A DNA stretch of 64,000 nucleotides from Gymnothorax reevesii. Lineage: Eukaryota; Chordata; Actinopteri; Anguilliformes; Muraenidae. The translations under genes and the position numbers were made by a program. Shown piece by piece: positions 50,186 to 62,494 of the stretch. Within the stretch, counting starts at the first letter, position 1, and every line of letters starts with the position of its first letter. The notes below the pieces were generated by a model that was not told where the DNA came from, searched no databases, and worked only from the letters and a program-made list of their open reading frames with translations. Location: positions 54,911,620-54,975,619 of the forward strand of contig CM056583.1 in the NCBI GenBank assembly GCA_029721435.1, in the 5' to 3' direction.

Positions 50186-53100
50186 GTAGGGAGAATCTGC
50201 GACCTGTACCCTATACTTTTGGGTGAATCACTGTGCCATTTGATCATCTGGCAGTGCTGGTGAAAATTGAGAACACCCCTGCTGCTCCCTTAGAAAACTG
50301 ATACACACTTGTCGCAAACGTGCATATGTATGAAAGATCTGTTTTTGCTTGGATGAGATTGGACTTTTCTTTAGCACAAAATTCTGTGATTTGAATTGTC
50401 TTTAGCACTTCCTTGTGTTTACTCCACTTTAAATATTTGTTTCAGCTCTGGTTCAACAGTATTAACACAAAATTTCCTGTTGCAGAAGTCTGGGAATATA
50501 GTAGAATCCATTGGGATTCATTCAGCGCACTGGGAAATGGTCTATTGTAGCTTTAGAATGTTCTAACAGGAAGGAATTAAGTTGTGTCGCCTGACACACC
50601 CTCTCGGCTGTCGCTACCAATGATGCTGAAGAGTGAAAGCATGGTGTGTGACCAAAATAGTTTGTTTGTACATATTTATTTATGTTTTACTCAATGCTAG
50701 GGTTTTGTTTTTGCTTACTTGAAAGGAAATTCATGTGGTGCCTTTTGTTTTGTAAAAATGCCTTTGCTCAGTTTGCCATTTTAAGTGTGAGTGCTGTAAA
50801 GAATGGTGAATGTCTGAGGTGTTATTTAAGGATATTCTGTCCAGTTCAACTCCATGTTAAAATTGCAGCCCTTCAAATACTCGTGGATTCCCCATTTTAG
50901 AGCACAGTATTGTGGTGACTAATGCAGCCACATTTAGTTGTCTTCTGCTCATCTTTTCATGTAGTGAGGGCTTGAAGTAAGTGGCCTGCAGATCAGAGTA
51001 CCTTCTCTGGCGATATTTTATCAGGCCTGTAGTGCAGACCTTTTCAGCCCCTGCTCTTTCAGGAGGGAGTTTCCTTAAATTTTCTATTCATCGTCTGCAA
51101 AACATACATTTGGTTGAATTCACTTCGTGTTAATATCAAGTAACTGTTTTTAAACTCAAAAGCAGGTTCAACAGAAGATGTCAGAGCATTTTACTTCCTG
51201 TATTGAACATGCTTTTGAATGACAAACAAGGTTTTTGTGGAGCGGGGATATGTAAAGTTGTGCGGTGTATGCTCAGTAGCCCCGGTTGGGGGAAGAGGGG
51301 TGTGTTCTCAAATGATCTCAAGTGTGTTCCCGTCCAATGATCTTAAAGCCTGAGAAAAGTTCAGACTTGAATTACATTTTGCAGGTAGAGTTTTTACTAA
51401 TGGAAAAATTGCTGCCCACTTTGCTGAGTGAAGAAAAATATCCTCAGTCCAGGCTAGTGGGCGAAGTGTTCCTCTTTACTTACTTAGTGTTGATCTATTC
51501 TCAAGGACTGTACACATTCTCCAGCGTCTGATTCAATTGGGTTTATTGTAAGTAGCTCAAAGTGAAAAACAAAAACCAAGGCTGGTCTGCGCAAACCAAG
51601 AGGAATTCATTCTTCAACAGTCACCCGGTTGTCCGAACTCCCGTTTTATTGGTTTTTCAAACCCCTCGATAAACCTCTCACTTTTTACTGTATCAGACAG
51701 CATTAGTTTCTGATTGGTACACTGTCATGATTGTAATTTTACACCCTTAGTCACAAGTTACAGAATTGCCTTTTATATAATAGTGTGAATTATGGCTGCA
51801 CGATATACAGAATCGCGGTTATCGTGAGCGCAGTAAAAGTAACTGCCGCTATGAGGCAGACAGATGAGCTTGCTTATTACCTTTTCTATGACACATACCC
51901 AATGCGGTCATTAGAAATGATTCCTGGAAGAAAACAACTGTGATTTGAAGTCCGCTTATTACCAGCGAGGGTGGACAGCCTCCATCGCCTTAGCCTAATT
52001 AGCTTACCTTAAATCAATTCCAGTGTACTTTGCCTAACTTGCAGTCAAGCCGTTTATTCAGCCAACTGACTGATCAAAAACCAAAATGTGGCCAATAATG
52101 ATTAAGAAGAGATAATGAGAAGCAGACAGACCTAACTAGGCTGCCGTGTTAGATTGAAAGAGTGTCAATAATCTGAATAAATGGCTGATCTCTGAATTCC
52201 ACCTCTCGTAAAATTTTTACATAGCCTATCATTAAAAAGATTCCTTATAAATAAACAATTTTAAGATGGCCTTGGTTTTTAACCCCTTTGCGCCAAAGCC
52301 AAATTTGGCTATTTATGGGTTACCAAATTTAATGCTTTATAATTCAAGATTTAAGCTTTATAAAGAGAAAAAATGTGGCTCCACTCAGAAAAGACACTTA
52401 CAGCATTTAGAATTACATTGTATTTCAGTTTATTTTCACGATTTTGCTTGAGATAATGGGCTGCAAACATAAAAAATCTTCATGAGAATTCACCATTGAA
52501 ATTGCAAAAAAAAAATAATAATACTGACAATTGAAAAACTGGTGGGGCTTAAATCTCTACATTTCTGTGATCATAAACTCCTTGACTTCTTGTTAAGAAG
52601 AATTCATCTTCAACATTACATTCTAGATTACCTACATGCTATTAGCCAAATTTTACGGCTATCCAAGTGGCTCCCCCAAGTCTTAGACCCCTCAAAATGG
52701 TGCACTGTCAAATCATAAAATAATCATGTATTGAACACAAATGCTGAGTCTCTGGCAGTCACGTTCCTGTGCCCTAGTCAGCAATTATTCTAGCAATGCA
52801 CACTGAAGAAATTCACACATGGAATTTAAGTCATTGTGCATTTAGTTAATCAGTTTCACATGCATTACGGTGGATTTCCCCACTAGTGACACGGAAATCG
52901 ATTATGACTCCGAAATTCTCAGGCTTGTCTTTACTGAGGGATTGAAAGCAATGGAATTGCAAAAAGATGTTTCAAATGGTCTTATTTCATTAAAACGATT
53001 CTGAGTAAAGAGAAGCAGCAGAAGTTGGGAGTCATAATCGCTTTCCGCGTTACTTGCGGTGACCATCCACATTTACGCATGTGAAACCGAAACTTCGATG

Positions 53101-56100
53101 CACAAGGATTTATCTCATTGATAACAGTTTGTTGAATAATTGCGGACTGTGGCGAATAACGAAACATGGCTCTAACTTTGTCTGTTATTTTCCCATCTAT
53201 GCTGTAAAATCCAAAATACTTCCACACAGCGCTTCTAAGATGCTTTAGTGCTGTAATTGTCCGCTCGTTGCTCCACTTGCTAACGCTCTCCATTTTAAAA
53301 TGGCAAATAGAGTCTGAATGGAGGTCAAGAGGGTATACAACAGAAGTTTCTCTGAGGGCACCCTCTGGTGGGTCGAATGTCAAACTACTTTAGACTGCAT
53401 GATGCACTGATAGAGGTTGTATTTTGATTTTGAGCGTCTCATTTCAGTTCGAATATGAACTTTCACCCTCAGGTTTGAATGAATATTCGAATTTTGAATA
53501 ACAAGTGACAGCCCTAGATGGAACCCTCTGGTCCCGTTTCATTCGAAGTAATTCCCATTGATCATGTCCTTATCTCATTTAAATCCTCTAAATGTAACTG
53601 AACACTTCAAGGCTAGTTTTGAAAGTCTTTTTTTCTGTAAATCGCTTCCATTTCAGCCGAGCAATGTGCGCAACGTAGACAGGATACAACCAAGCTTGTT
53701 GACACACATAGGCTTGTATGCTCTGTGTTTGTCCAATCAATGTGTTTCAATTACTGTGGAATGTTTAACGACTTGGGAATTGGATAAGAAACGAGCAAAT
53801 CAATACAGTTTTACCGGGGAAGTTTCACAAGGACATGAACTATAACTGTGCAGTTACGCAGAAGAGCCTGAGTGTATGATTGAGTGAGTGGCTATCAACA
53901 CCAGTACTTGGGTGGATATAAGGAAGCGCTGAATTTGTCAATGAAGTAATCTACACGTAAATCCATTGTAGGTAACTACGCATTTTTTGCATGTGATGGC
54001 TGTAATTGACAGTAGAATGTGAGAGAATCAATACCTTGTCGAATTTTTTGCTTCAGAAAACTGATTTTTCTGAACCACTAATTGGAATACCGTTGGCTCA
54101 CTATAGCTAAAGTGGTTGCTACATAGGAAAACGCAAGAGATCATTTTTTTGAACTGCTGGATCGATACTATGGGCAAGGATATTGACCAGTTTGGCTTAG
54201 CTGAGATGAGGAGTTTAATTCATGCAATTCTTGAAAAACAGGGAGTGGAATGAACTTCCCTGTATTTAAAACCGCGTTCGAGGTCTGCTTACTTGTGAAT
54301 ATTCAATAACTGATCCGGGGGTGCCATCTAGTGATCGAGTACAGTAACCGCGTGCTTAAATTTGTAGTTCCATGGACGCAAGCGTTTACATCTGTAGAAA
54401 GGGGTTAAGCGTTTCAAAATATTCACCAAGCGGAAAAAAATTGTAAAGCATATCGAACATGAAAGTGAGAAATTATTTTTCCATTGCACGTAATAGACAA
54501 ATGTAGCGAAGACTTGGCAAACACATTTCAGGTAAACCAAATTTGGAGTATTGTTTATCTGATAATTGAACAAGATTTTAAATAAAGTAATTAATGGCTG
54601 TTTATTTTGGTTGTTTCTGAGTGTCTAAATAGCCTAAAAGTGAAGGTGGAAAACATTTTGTTTAAGCGTATCGAACGTGACGTATAGAAATTACAAGTGC
54701 ATTAGCACGCAGCGCGACCAAATGAAAAACTGGAAATAGTCTTGCAAACACATTCAGGTAAATTGCTTGCTGAAAAAAGCAAAGTTAAGGTCTGCAAAAT
54801 CATCATCTTCCACCCGACGGTTGCTCTCACCCCATTCCCACTTGCGTTGCTTAGTTTGCAATCAAACAGTTGATTCGCTCAATTAAGAATTTAAATTGGT
54901 TGACAATCTGATTTATTTGAATATGTTTCGTTTATCACATTTTGAAATTTAAATGACCATGAAACATGACAGATTTGCCTGAATCTGTTAGATTATTTCT
55001 TGTTTTACATTCTGCTGTGCTGCGTGCAAATGCGTTAACAATTTACGTGAAGTTCAATACGTTTAAACAAAATGTTTTCCACCTTCACTGTTTGCTATTA
55101 GATGCTCAAAAGTAACCAAAATCAAGAGCTATGAGATATTTTATTTCAAATTAAACTTGTTCAAGAATCAAATAAAAAATTTTACAAATTTGCGGCATAG
55201 ATTCATCTGAACTTGTTTGCCAAGTCTTCGCTGTATTTGACTCTTGCGTGCTATGCGAAAATATAATTTCTCTCACTTTCACGTTTGAGATGCTTCACAA
55301 AATGTTTTCCACTTCATGTATGTTTTGAAACACTTAAAAACCAAGGCCATCTTTAAATGGTTTGTTTTTAAGAAATCTTTTTAATGATATGTAAAAATTC
55401 TACGAGAGGTGGAATTCAGAGGTCTGCTATATATTCAGATTATTGACATTCTTTCAATCTAACACAGCAGCCTGGTTAGGTCCGTCTGCTTCTCATTATC
55501 TCTTCTTAATCATTATTGGCCACATTTAGGTTTTGATCTGTCAGTTTGCTGAATATACGGCTTGATTGCAAGTTAGGCAAAGTACAGGGGAATGTACTGC
55601 GCATCCTCGCTGGTAATTGGTGGACTTCAAAACGCAGTTTTCTTCCCGGAAGCATTTCATCTGATGGCATTAGGTGTCATAGTAAAGATAATAAGCAAAC
55701 TCGTCTGTCTGCCTCATAGTGGCAGTTACTTTTATTGCGCTTGCGATAACAGCGATTCCGTATATCGTGCAGCCCTATTGTGAATTCTTTTTAGGCCTCT
55801 AGGGACGCCGTGCACTGCACCTATCCTCCTTTAATCCTTGGCCCTTTGGGCAGGATTCAATATCCCGATTTAATTGCATCATGTCTTCTACTGTAGAATG
55901 TAAATTTTGAATTCCTGAAAAGGTTTTCTGGCAAACACCCCTAGTAATGCAAGTTGATTGACGGTCTCTAATTGCGAATCATTAGAAAAGCAGTGACAGT
56001 AGTAGTTACGTGCTTTATTCTTGGTAATGACCATTAGCTGCAGTCAGTGAGTAATGTATTTCTCTTTCTTTGTCCTATGACTGTATGCGACTGGATGAAG

Positions 56101-59100
56101 ACTGCTGAGCTCTCTGCTTCACAGCCAATGGTATTGCTTCAGTTTTACTTCTTAATAGTGGTGCCCTTGCTCTTAGCTGCTGTAAATATTCATGGCAAAA
56201 TTGTATAATATTTTTGGTAAAATTTCACCTGTTTAACAGTGTGGCTTGGTCTCAGAATACGCTTTGATTATAAAAAAGTTTTCATGCTTAAGAGGAAACG
56301 TAAACATGGTTTAATGTTTACCTACCGGTATGTTTGCCTTCATTTACATAAGTGTTGAATCTTTATTCTTCTGTTCTACTTTTTGTGATGTCTGGTCTGC
56401 ACCCTGAAGAAATCTGCTGGTTTAAGGGATCCAGAAAAAGTGCTGGCAAAGCAGCCAGAAGTGGTGAGAGAACACATGCCACCTGCCAGATACATGCCCA
56501 AACCCTTGATTATGCCCGACTACATCACGTAAGTATTAACTCTCCATACAAGCGCTACTGTTGGCAGAATGGTTGGTTGTCATTGGCCTTATTGTACAGC
56601 AGCTACCCCTTCTCCTTGACCTCTAGTCCTGCTACTCGCTACTCACTCGTGTTTTCCTCAGAGACATGTCTGTACAAGCCTGACTTGGGAAACATGGTGT
56701 AATAAGTGGTTGCAACTGGCATCGTCTTGCTTGTCTGCACTCTGGGCAATCCACAGTCAAAGTTTGGGCAATGACATCTGAGCAATGACTCGACTGTCTG
56801 CTGTCACAACTCTTATCCTCATCTGACAAATGGCAATAACAAACTTATTTTGGAATCAAAAACAGAGAATCAAGAATGAATACTAAAAACTCTTTCATAT
56901 CGGCTCTGAGGGAGACATCGAACTCGCCTAATTGTTGTTAACATTATGGTGCCCTGAAATGCAAGGATTGTGTATGAGATATGCAATATTTCAACATGGT
57001 ATAATCAAATATGTTAAGTCATTCCGTGGTATTCATTTTGTCACGAACAGGACGTTTAGAGAAGTAATTCCATTGCAGCTACTAATGTGTTGGCCCTCTG
57101 AATTGTTTGAATGGCTGAATTTGAAGTACTGGGAGTACTTTAGGTGATGTAAAAATGAATTTCGATGATAATTAATGCACTTAATTACATAAAAGAAAAA
57201 CTTTACGGACAGGACAAATTGTATAATGGGTTTTTTTGAAAAGTGGTTAAATCAAAATTTCTCTTCATTTAGGTGACATTCATCAAATTTAGCCATCCAG
57301 TGATGTACCCTTATATCAAAGTAATATGATTCAGGAAATCACAAAAAAAAAATCTGAACAGATGAATTTAACAGGGGTGTCAATGTGCGTTATGGACAGG
57401 ACAGGGCAAAATGTTATGGACAGGACACTTTTGTCACTCTGTATAAATATCAATTAATTACCACTAAAACTTGTATTGATCAATATTATGGGTACATTTG
57501 CTTTGTGAGAGAGACAGCTACATATCTTTTACTAAGAAATATGTCATTTTCATTTCAAATATCAAGACATACAGCCTCATTTGTATAAGCATGTACAAAA
57601 CTGTTATACAACGTACAAAACATAAATACAGACATCTAAGTCCAATGCCTGGCATGACTAACTTGAAAAATGTAAAATTATACAAAATTCAATATGTTGA
57701 TGCCGGTCACAGTCATGAAATCAACAAAGGTATGTGATTGCCATGAGAGTGCAATGATCCATGAATCCAACATACATTTTTCAGAAACATTTGGATGTCA
57801 ACTAACATATCCACCAGTTATTTAATGAAATTTTTGAAAAAAAAAATTATGGAGCCATGTTGCAAATACCATGGAATGCCCCTCATACCCTTGAATAAAC
57901 AACAATAGTCTGCACTTTAAAGGTGCATTGTACAACTTTTTTCTGTACATTAAATTTACATTGCTTTCTATAGCGTTTGAACGGACAGTAACTTAAAAAA
58001 GAGACCCCACCGTTCTCAGTTGCCTATAACAGCCTGTGGACTACTTTATATGTGGCGGCCAGGAGTCTGATTTATAGAAAAAACCCAAAGAAAGTGACCT
58101 TTATGCCCCCACCTGAGAGCACTGCCTGCCTCTCTTCACTCCCCTGTAGTAGCTAGTGTGCAACACTTGCTGTGTTAGCTCAGAGTGCGGTAACATCAAC
58201 AAACAGTGATGGGCACAGTGAAATACATCATAAGCTGTAGTGATACAACTTGGCAAACTGCTATAATGCGTAAAATTATGAATACATCTACTGTTACAGG
58301 TTTAAGCCAAAAATGTCTGTTCTTTAGAACTTGTTAAGGTACTTTATGACTACATTTCATGTGAATTCCCACTCCTATAGTTTGTTTAAAACTTTACAAG
58401 TTTAAAATTAAAGGTACACATAGCATATTACGTGCTTTTTTTTCAGTCGAATGACCCCTTCCAAAGTGAGAGTTTGGGACTTTTGCTCTCTTACATGTAA
58501 AATATGATAAGTATACTTTCACTTTGTTACTTTGACACTGGCAACTTAGTTATTCGTTTCAAATAAAAATATAAATTTAATTTATCATTTACGGATTATC
58601 TGGATTTGGCGTGTTCGAGAAGAATAACGGTGTATCTTTGTGCAGATGTGTCCGCTAGTGGACGTGGAGCTGCAAATTTATGCACGCAGTTACAATATCC
58701 AGTTATTGTAAAAAAAAATTAAGTGATGAAGTGATTACCTGATTTCGGGCTTCCACTTCCAGCTCTATGACATGTGCACACAATAGCAGCATTCGCCTGC
58801 GTGTGGAAGACGTGATTACGGCGCTGCTATTTCACCCGGTAACAGGAAATACTCTTTTCTGATTGCCTGATAGTTTGTGATTAAAGCAGAGCCGTCTGCC
58901 TTCGCCTCATCCATTCATAGATTACTAATCCTTTTTATATACAGTGTATGTTACTAATATGCAGCGGGTTTTATCACTTCTCAGCTTGAGAAATGTCATG
59001 TGTGAGAGTGTAAACTTATTGAAATAAGTGTGTCTCGCGCTCAATACGAGAGACTTGAGAGCCCTGCATCTGTCTTCGCGACCTGTCCTATTCTTTAGCA

Positions 59101-62100
59101 ACCAACAGAACTGTATGTGGATGCTTGCACACTGCTGCTAGCTAGCAAATGTTTTCATGCAGCATACACTCATGGTATGCTGGCTAAATATTATGGGTTT
59201 ATGGCTAAAAGTAGCTTGCTAACTAGTTGGCTGTGGAGTTTAAACAAGGGTACCAATAACAAAATATGAAAATGGAAGTTGGACTGAGTGGCAAAGTATG
59301 AGCTAGTTTTATTTCTAAAGCTTAGAAAATTGGGCAAACTAGGCAATAATACATGCTTACAATATGACAAGGAATTTCTGAAAGTTGCACATTGCTCATC
59401 AAGCACATTTAAAATGTTTGACAACAAATCTGAAATTGAGTGGAAAAAATTTCTGTTAAAGGTTGTCTATGAATTTATGTATTACCACTGTGATGTGGCA
59501 GTTATTGATATGAATGCTACATTATTATGACTTCCACCACCACACACAGAAAGTACCCCAGCATTCGAACAGATGAAGAGAGGGACCAGTACAGGGCGGT
59601 GTTCAAGGACCAGTACGCAGAATACAAGGAGCTGCACGCAGAGGTGCAGGCGGCCCTCAAGAAGTTTGAGGAGATGGATGGGCTTATTCAAGGCCTCCCC
59701 CGGAATCCTGCTAATCCCATGGTTAGATACTGTCTACTACTACCTCCCTCACTATCTCCAGGGCCACTACAACAATGCGAGGTCTGACAGTGATATATCA
59801 GTGCTCTGGGCGTCAGGCAGGAAGTTGCTCACTTCCATGTGGATAAGTTCCGTCTGCATGAAATCCTATCTGCAGTGAACTTTTTTGTAGCACATATGTG
59901 GCTGGGTTAGTTTGCATTTCCTTCCTCTTGCATTATGTTTTATGATGACTGGGGGATTTGCTTTTTTTTTTTTTTTTGATAGCGACTTCCTAAAGAGGGA
60001 ATGCAGACCTTGCCTCAATATACGCATTGTTTATGTAGTTTGTCAGCTCCGTTGGAGGATAAATGCTCTTCATATTCTCCCCCTAGGAACGCAGCCGGAT
60101 CAACAAAATCCTTCAAGAATACCAGAGGAAGAAAAATGTAAGTGACACTTGTGATGTTTGGCGTGAACCTGAGTCTCTTTAGTGCCTCTCCTTCCTTGCA
60201 CTACACTCTTTTCTTCCATTCTTCCCATGTTTTGGGTTCCTCTGGGCCTGGCAGGGCTGTGGGAATCTCCAGCTTGTCTGTAGCTGATGCAGCATGGTTA
60301 GGTCTATGGGGCGGGTAGCCCCAGCTTTGTCATTGTCTACTCTTTCTGGAAGAACAATGGGGTCTGTCAGGAGGGGCTAAAGGGGACACGGGGAGTTGGT
60401 CCAGGGTCATACAGCCAGCCTCATAGAGGAGAAGCCCTCTATTGTGCTGTGAAAAAAAGCTCAGGAACAAGCGGGAATTCAATCACTCTGCATAGACCCT
60501 GATGCAATTTTCTCACGCGCATAAATATATACGTACACCCACGCCGTCGCGCCGCAGAGTGCTAGAGAGGACACTGAGCAAATGAGAATTTTGTGGCCTC
60601 TCTGCTACACGCGGATAAACTAAATCAAACCCACCCTTTGATCTTGTCATTTATGCAAAAATTGTTTCCCCTCTTGATAGTCAGTTAGTTGGTTAATCAT
60701 TTGAAATATTGTTTAGTTTAGAGATCACTGATTTGAGTCGTCGTACTAAGCCTGCACTTTCATACCCTTTTGTTTACTCCCATGGCACTTTAAGCTTTAG
60801 CTCCTGGTTCCTGTGTTTCCTTGGTAACCAAAAAACCAGTTTTCTCAGGTGTACACCTTGTACAGTAGTTGTCCTTGTGGGCATACACCATGTGACTATG
60901 CAAGCTGGTTCATTCATTTCAGGATCTGAGTGCCCTTCTCTGTGAACACTCTTGCTCCTTTCTATGTCAGGCCTTATATCTGTACCTCAGTCTGAAGTAC
61001 TGCTTTTCTGAGGCTGGTTTGTAGTCAGGGATGTAGTTGGACATAAATGGAAATGAGGAAATGAATCCATGCCAATATTTGCTCTGTTTTTCTTGTATCT
61101 CAAAATACTGATCAGCTATAACATTACGATGGGTGAAGTGAATAACATCGATTATCTCGTTACAATGGCACCTGTCAAAGGAAGTGGGCGGCCTGGTCTG
61201 ATGAATTTGCTTTTCTCTTACATCGTGTGGATGGCTGGCTGCATGAGTCACTTAACCTCAGGAAGATATGGCACCAGGATGCGCTATGCAAAGAGGGCAA
61301 GCCAGCGGGGTTTAGGCAATGTTCTGCTCAGAAACCTCAGGCCCTGTCACTCACGTGGATGTTACTTTGACATGTATCACCTAACAAAGCATTGTTGCAG
61401 ATCAAGTCCACCTCCTCGTGGAAACGATTTTTGTAATGGCTGTGGCCTCTTTCAGCAGGGTAATGCGCCCTACCACACTGCGAAAATGGTTCAGGTATAG
61501 TTTGACGATCACAACAATGAGTTCAAGGTGTTGGTTTGGCCTCCAAATTTACCTGATCTCAATCCAATCGAGCATCTTTGGGATCTGCTGGACAGACAAG
61601 TCTTATCCATGGAGGCCCCACCCAATAAAATACAGGACTTATAGAATCTGCTGCTGATGTCTTGGTCCCAGATACCACAGCACACCTGCAGAGGTCTAGT
61701 GTAGACTATGCCGCAATGTCTTGAGGTGCTGTTAAGGCATAATACTCATTTCTTTGTATATTACTTGTTGTTTTGGAGGCCCTTGGACTTCAGTGACATT
61801 TGAGTTTTTTTTGGTATTTTTGGCCGGTGTTTCATGAGCTCTTTAACTTATTTTAATACTTTTAACTTATTTCAATATTAGTTCTGTATGGAAAGCAAAT
61901 TATCTGTCTAATTCTGGGCTTTCTTCCCAAAAATAGCAGAATGTGGATTTAGTGACTGCATGTGAATGAAGAATTTTGTACATCTGCTATATAATTATAT
62001 CACATACACTCAGAGGTTATCAAATTAAGTCGTAATTGTTGTGCTAAGGACTATAATGGGGTTCCAGTGCCTTTTTTTTGGCATTTTCATGGAAACAAGT

Positions 62101-62494
62101 TTGAATTGGGTGGTGTTGTTTCTAGAGTATAACTCAATAACTGTTCATTCCACATTGGTTTATTTTTCTGCCATCACACTAAGAGTAACAAACACTATTT
62201 TCTACCTGTATGACTTTAAAAAAAAAAAAACTTATTCCTACCATAGGGGGGCTGCTGGGGGATAGGTGTGGGTTGGAGTTGGGGTAGATATGTTTTTGCA
62301 TGAAAAAACACTCTCTAGTCTTATTTATAGAACACTGTTATAGCACTGTGAAATTCATGTGCTTGTTTTGACAGGATCCAACATTTCTCGAGAAAAAGGA
62401 GCGCTGTGAGTACCTGAAAAACAAACTAGCACACATCAAGCAGAAGATACAGGAATATAACAAAGCCACAAACTGGACTGACAAAAAAAGCTGA
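49049..62494 (+). CDS. marveld2: Tricellulin, MARVEL domain-containing protein 2 (5 coding exons, complete)
   Basis: Tricellulin seals tricellular tight junctions in vertebrate epithelia. Joining 49049-50185, 56410-56528, 59550-59721, 60087-60137 and 62375-62494 gives 532 codons plus stop with all phases matching; human tricellulin is 558 residues. The N-terminal cytoplasmic part has an acidic, proline-rich start and the hallmark [19 protein letters not shown]. Four membrane spans of the MARVEL domain lie at about residues 175-196, 252-274, 290-311 and 340-363, with a Gly/Tyr-rich first outer loop. The C-terminal occludin/ELL coiled-coil domain is about residues 420-532 ([40 protein letters not shown]). 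The start ATG is the first in-frame one after the splice acceptor at 49030. Occludin is ruled out by the tricellulin-specific N-terminus. Confidence 0.96.
50186..51783. other. marveld2 intron 1, left part, nothing recognised
   Basis: Single-copy-looking AT-rich sequence before the hAT-like element. No exon or named repeat was found. Confidence 0.5.
52850..53515 (-). mobile_element. Nested hAT fragment with degenerate BED-finger reading frame
   Basis: On the minus strand the 5' end begins CTAGGGCTGTCACTTGTTAT at about 53515, a typical fish hAT terminus. A frame from ATG about 53296 reads [20 protein letters not shown] then [19 protein letters not shown], as at the start of ZBED/hAT transposases, but the first zinc CxxC is changed to FRYS, so the finger is broken. 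Inverted segments at 52850-52905 and 53030-53090 share CACATGC, GGTGGA and GATTATGACTCC words. No DDE domain remains. Confidence 0.6.
54390..55335. repeat. Nested inverted and direct repeats in the right half of the hAT-like element
   Basis: GAAGGTGGAAAACATTTTGT at about 54642 has its complement ACAAAATGTTTTCCACCTTC at about 55068. AGCGAAGACTTGGCAAACA at about 54505 matches the complement of TTTGCCAAGTCTTCGCTGT at about 55217. The word CGTATCGAACGTGA / CATATCGAACATGA appears as a direct repeat at about 54450 and 54667. The whole forms a pseudopalindrome centred near 54880. Confidence 0.75.
56410..56528 (+). CDS. marveld2: marveld2 coding exon 2
   Basis: Encodes [20 protein letters not shown] and [15 protein letters not shown] in phase with exon 1 and exon 3. 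The [10 protein letters not shown] segment aligns with IPKPIVMPDY in mammalian tricellulin. Acceptor CTGAAG is poor in pyrimidines near the AG but sits behind a T/C-rich stretch; donor GTAAGT. Confidence 0.9.
56529..59549. other. marveld2 intron 2 with a MITE-like unit at about 57918-58200
   Basis: At 57918 TTTAAAGGTGCATTGTACAA begins a unit similar in its terminal words to the one at 3829 (AAGGTGCACTATGCAAGTTT); its right end was not found. ATTCCGTGG with GTCACGAAC near 57018-57048 recalls the ATTCCGTGAC words at 47931-48330. The remaining sequence shows no exon. Confidence 0.45.
59550..59721 (+). CDS. marveld2: marveld2 coding exon 3, start of occludin/ELL domain
   Basis: Encodes [20 protein letters not shown] then [20 protein letters not shown], the first helices of the occludin/ELL domain. 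Acceptor CACACACAG, donor GTTAGA, phase 0 out. Confidence 0.94.
60087..60137 (+). CDS. marveld2: marveld2 coding exon 4 (17 codons)
   Basis: A 51-bp exon encoding [17 protein letters not shown], matching the short ERISRIHEEFKKKKN segment of mammalian tricellulin. Acceptor CCCCTAG, donor GTAAGT. Confidence 0.93.
61104..61745 (+). mobile_element. Tc1-like transposon, internally deleted, same family as 1146-1942
   Basis: Starts CTGATCAGCTATAACATTAC, then GTGAAGTGAATAACATCGAT, then jumps to the middle of the transposase (TGGCACCAGGATGCGC) and continues to the C-terminal part, read in pieces as [17 protein letters not shown] and [20 protein letters not shown], a Tc1 DDE end. The right terminal repeat is missing. 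It lies in marveld2 intron 4. Confidence 0.8.
62375..62494 (+). CDS. marveld2: marveld2 last coding exon
   Basis: Encodes [20 protein letters not shown], then [14 protein letters not shown] and a TGA stop at 62492-62494. Acceptor TTTTGACAG. The end is as in mammalian tricellulin apart from the last few residues. Confidence 0.95.
   Translation, partial: DPTFLEKKERCEYLKNKLAHIKQKIQEYNKATNWTDKKS

Larger units (their letters stand above)
51792..55778. mobile_element. hAT-like DNA transposon, 3,987 bp, with long terminal inverted repeats and 8-bp target duplication
   Basis: TGTGAATT occurs immediately outside both ends (51784-51791 and 55779-55786). The left terminus reads ATGGCTGCACGATATACAGA, the right one is the complement ending ATATCGTGCAGCCCTAT. 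The inverted repeats continue inward for about 450-490 bp (51792-52280 and 55340-55778), close to 90% alike by eye, including GTAACTGCCGCTATGAGGCA and GCAGACAGACCTAACTAGGC. Eight-base duplications and GGCTGCAC-type ends are typical of hAT. Only a fragment of transposase-like sequence (a BED finger, on the minus strand near 53100-53300) is present, apparently from a nested copy. The element lies wholly in marveld2 intron 1. Confidence 0.85.

Noticed and set aside
49049..50263. Tricellulin as a single-exon gene ending at the stop near 50261
   Set aside because: That would remove the occludin/ELL domain. GTAGGG after residue 379 and four downstream exons in matching phase show that the frame continues by splicing.
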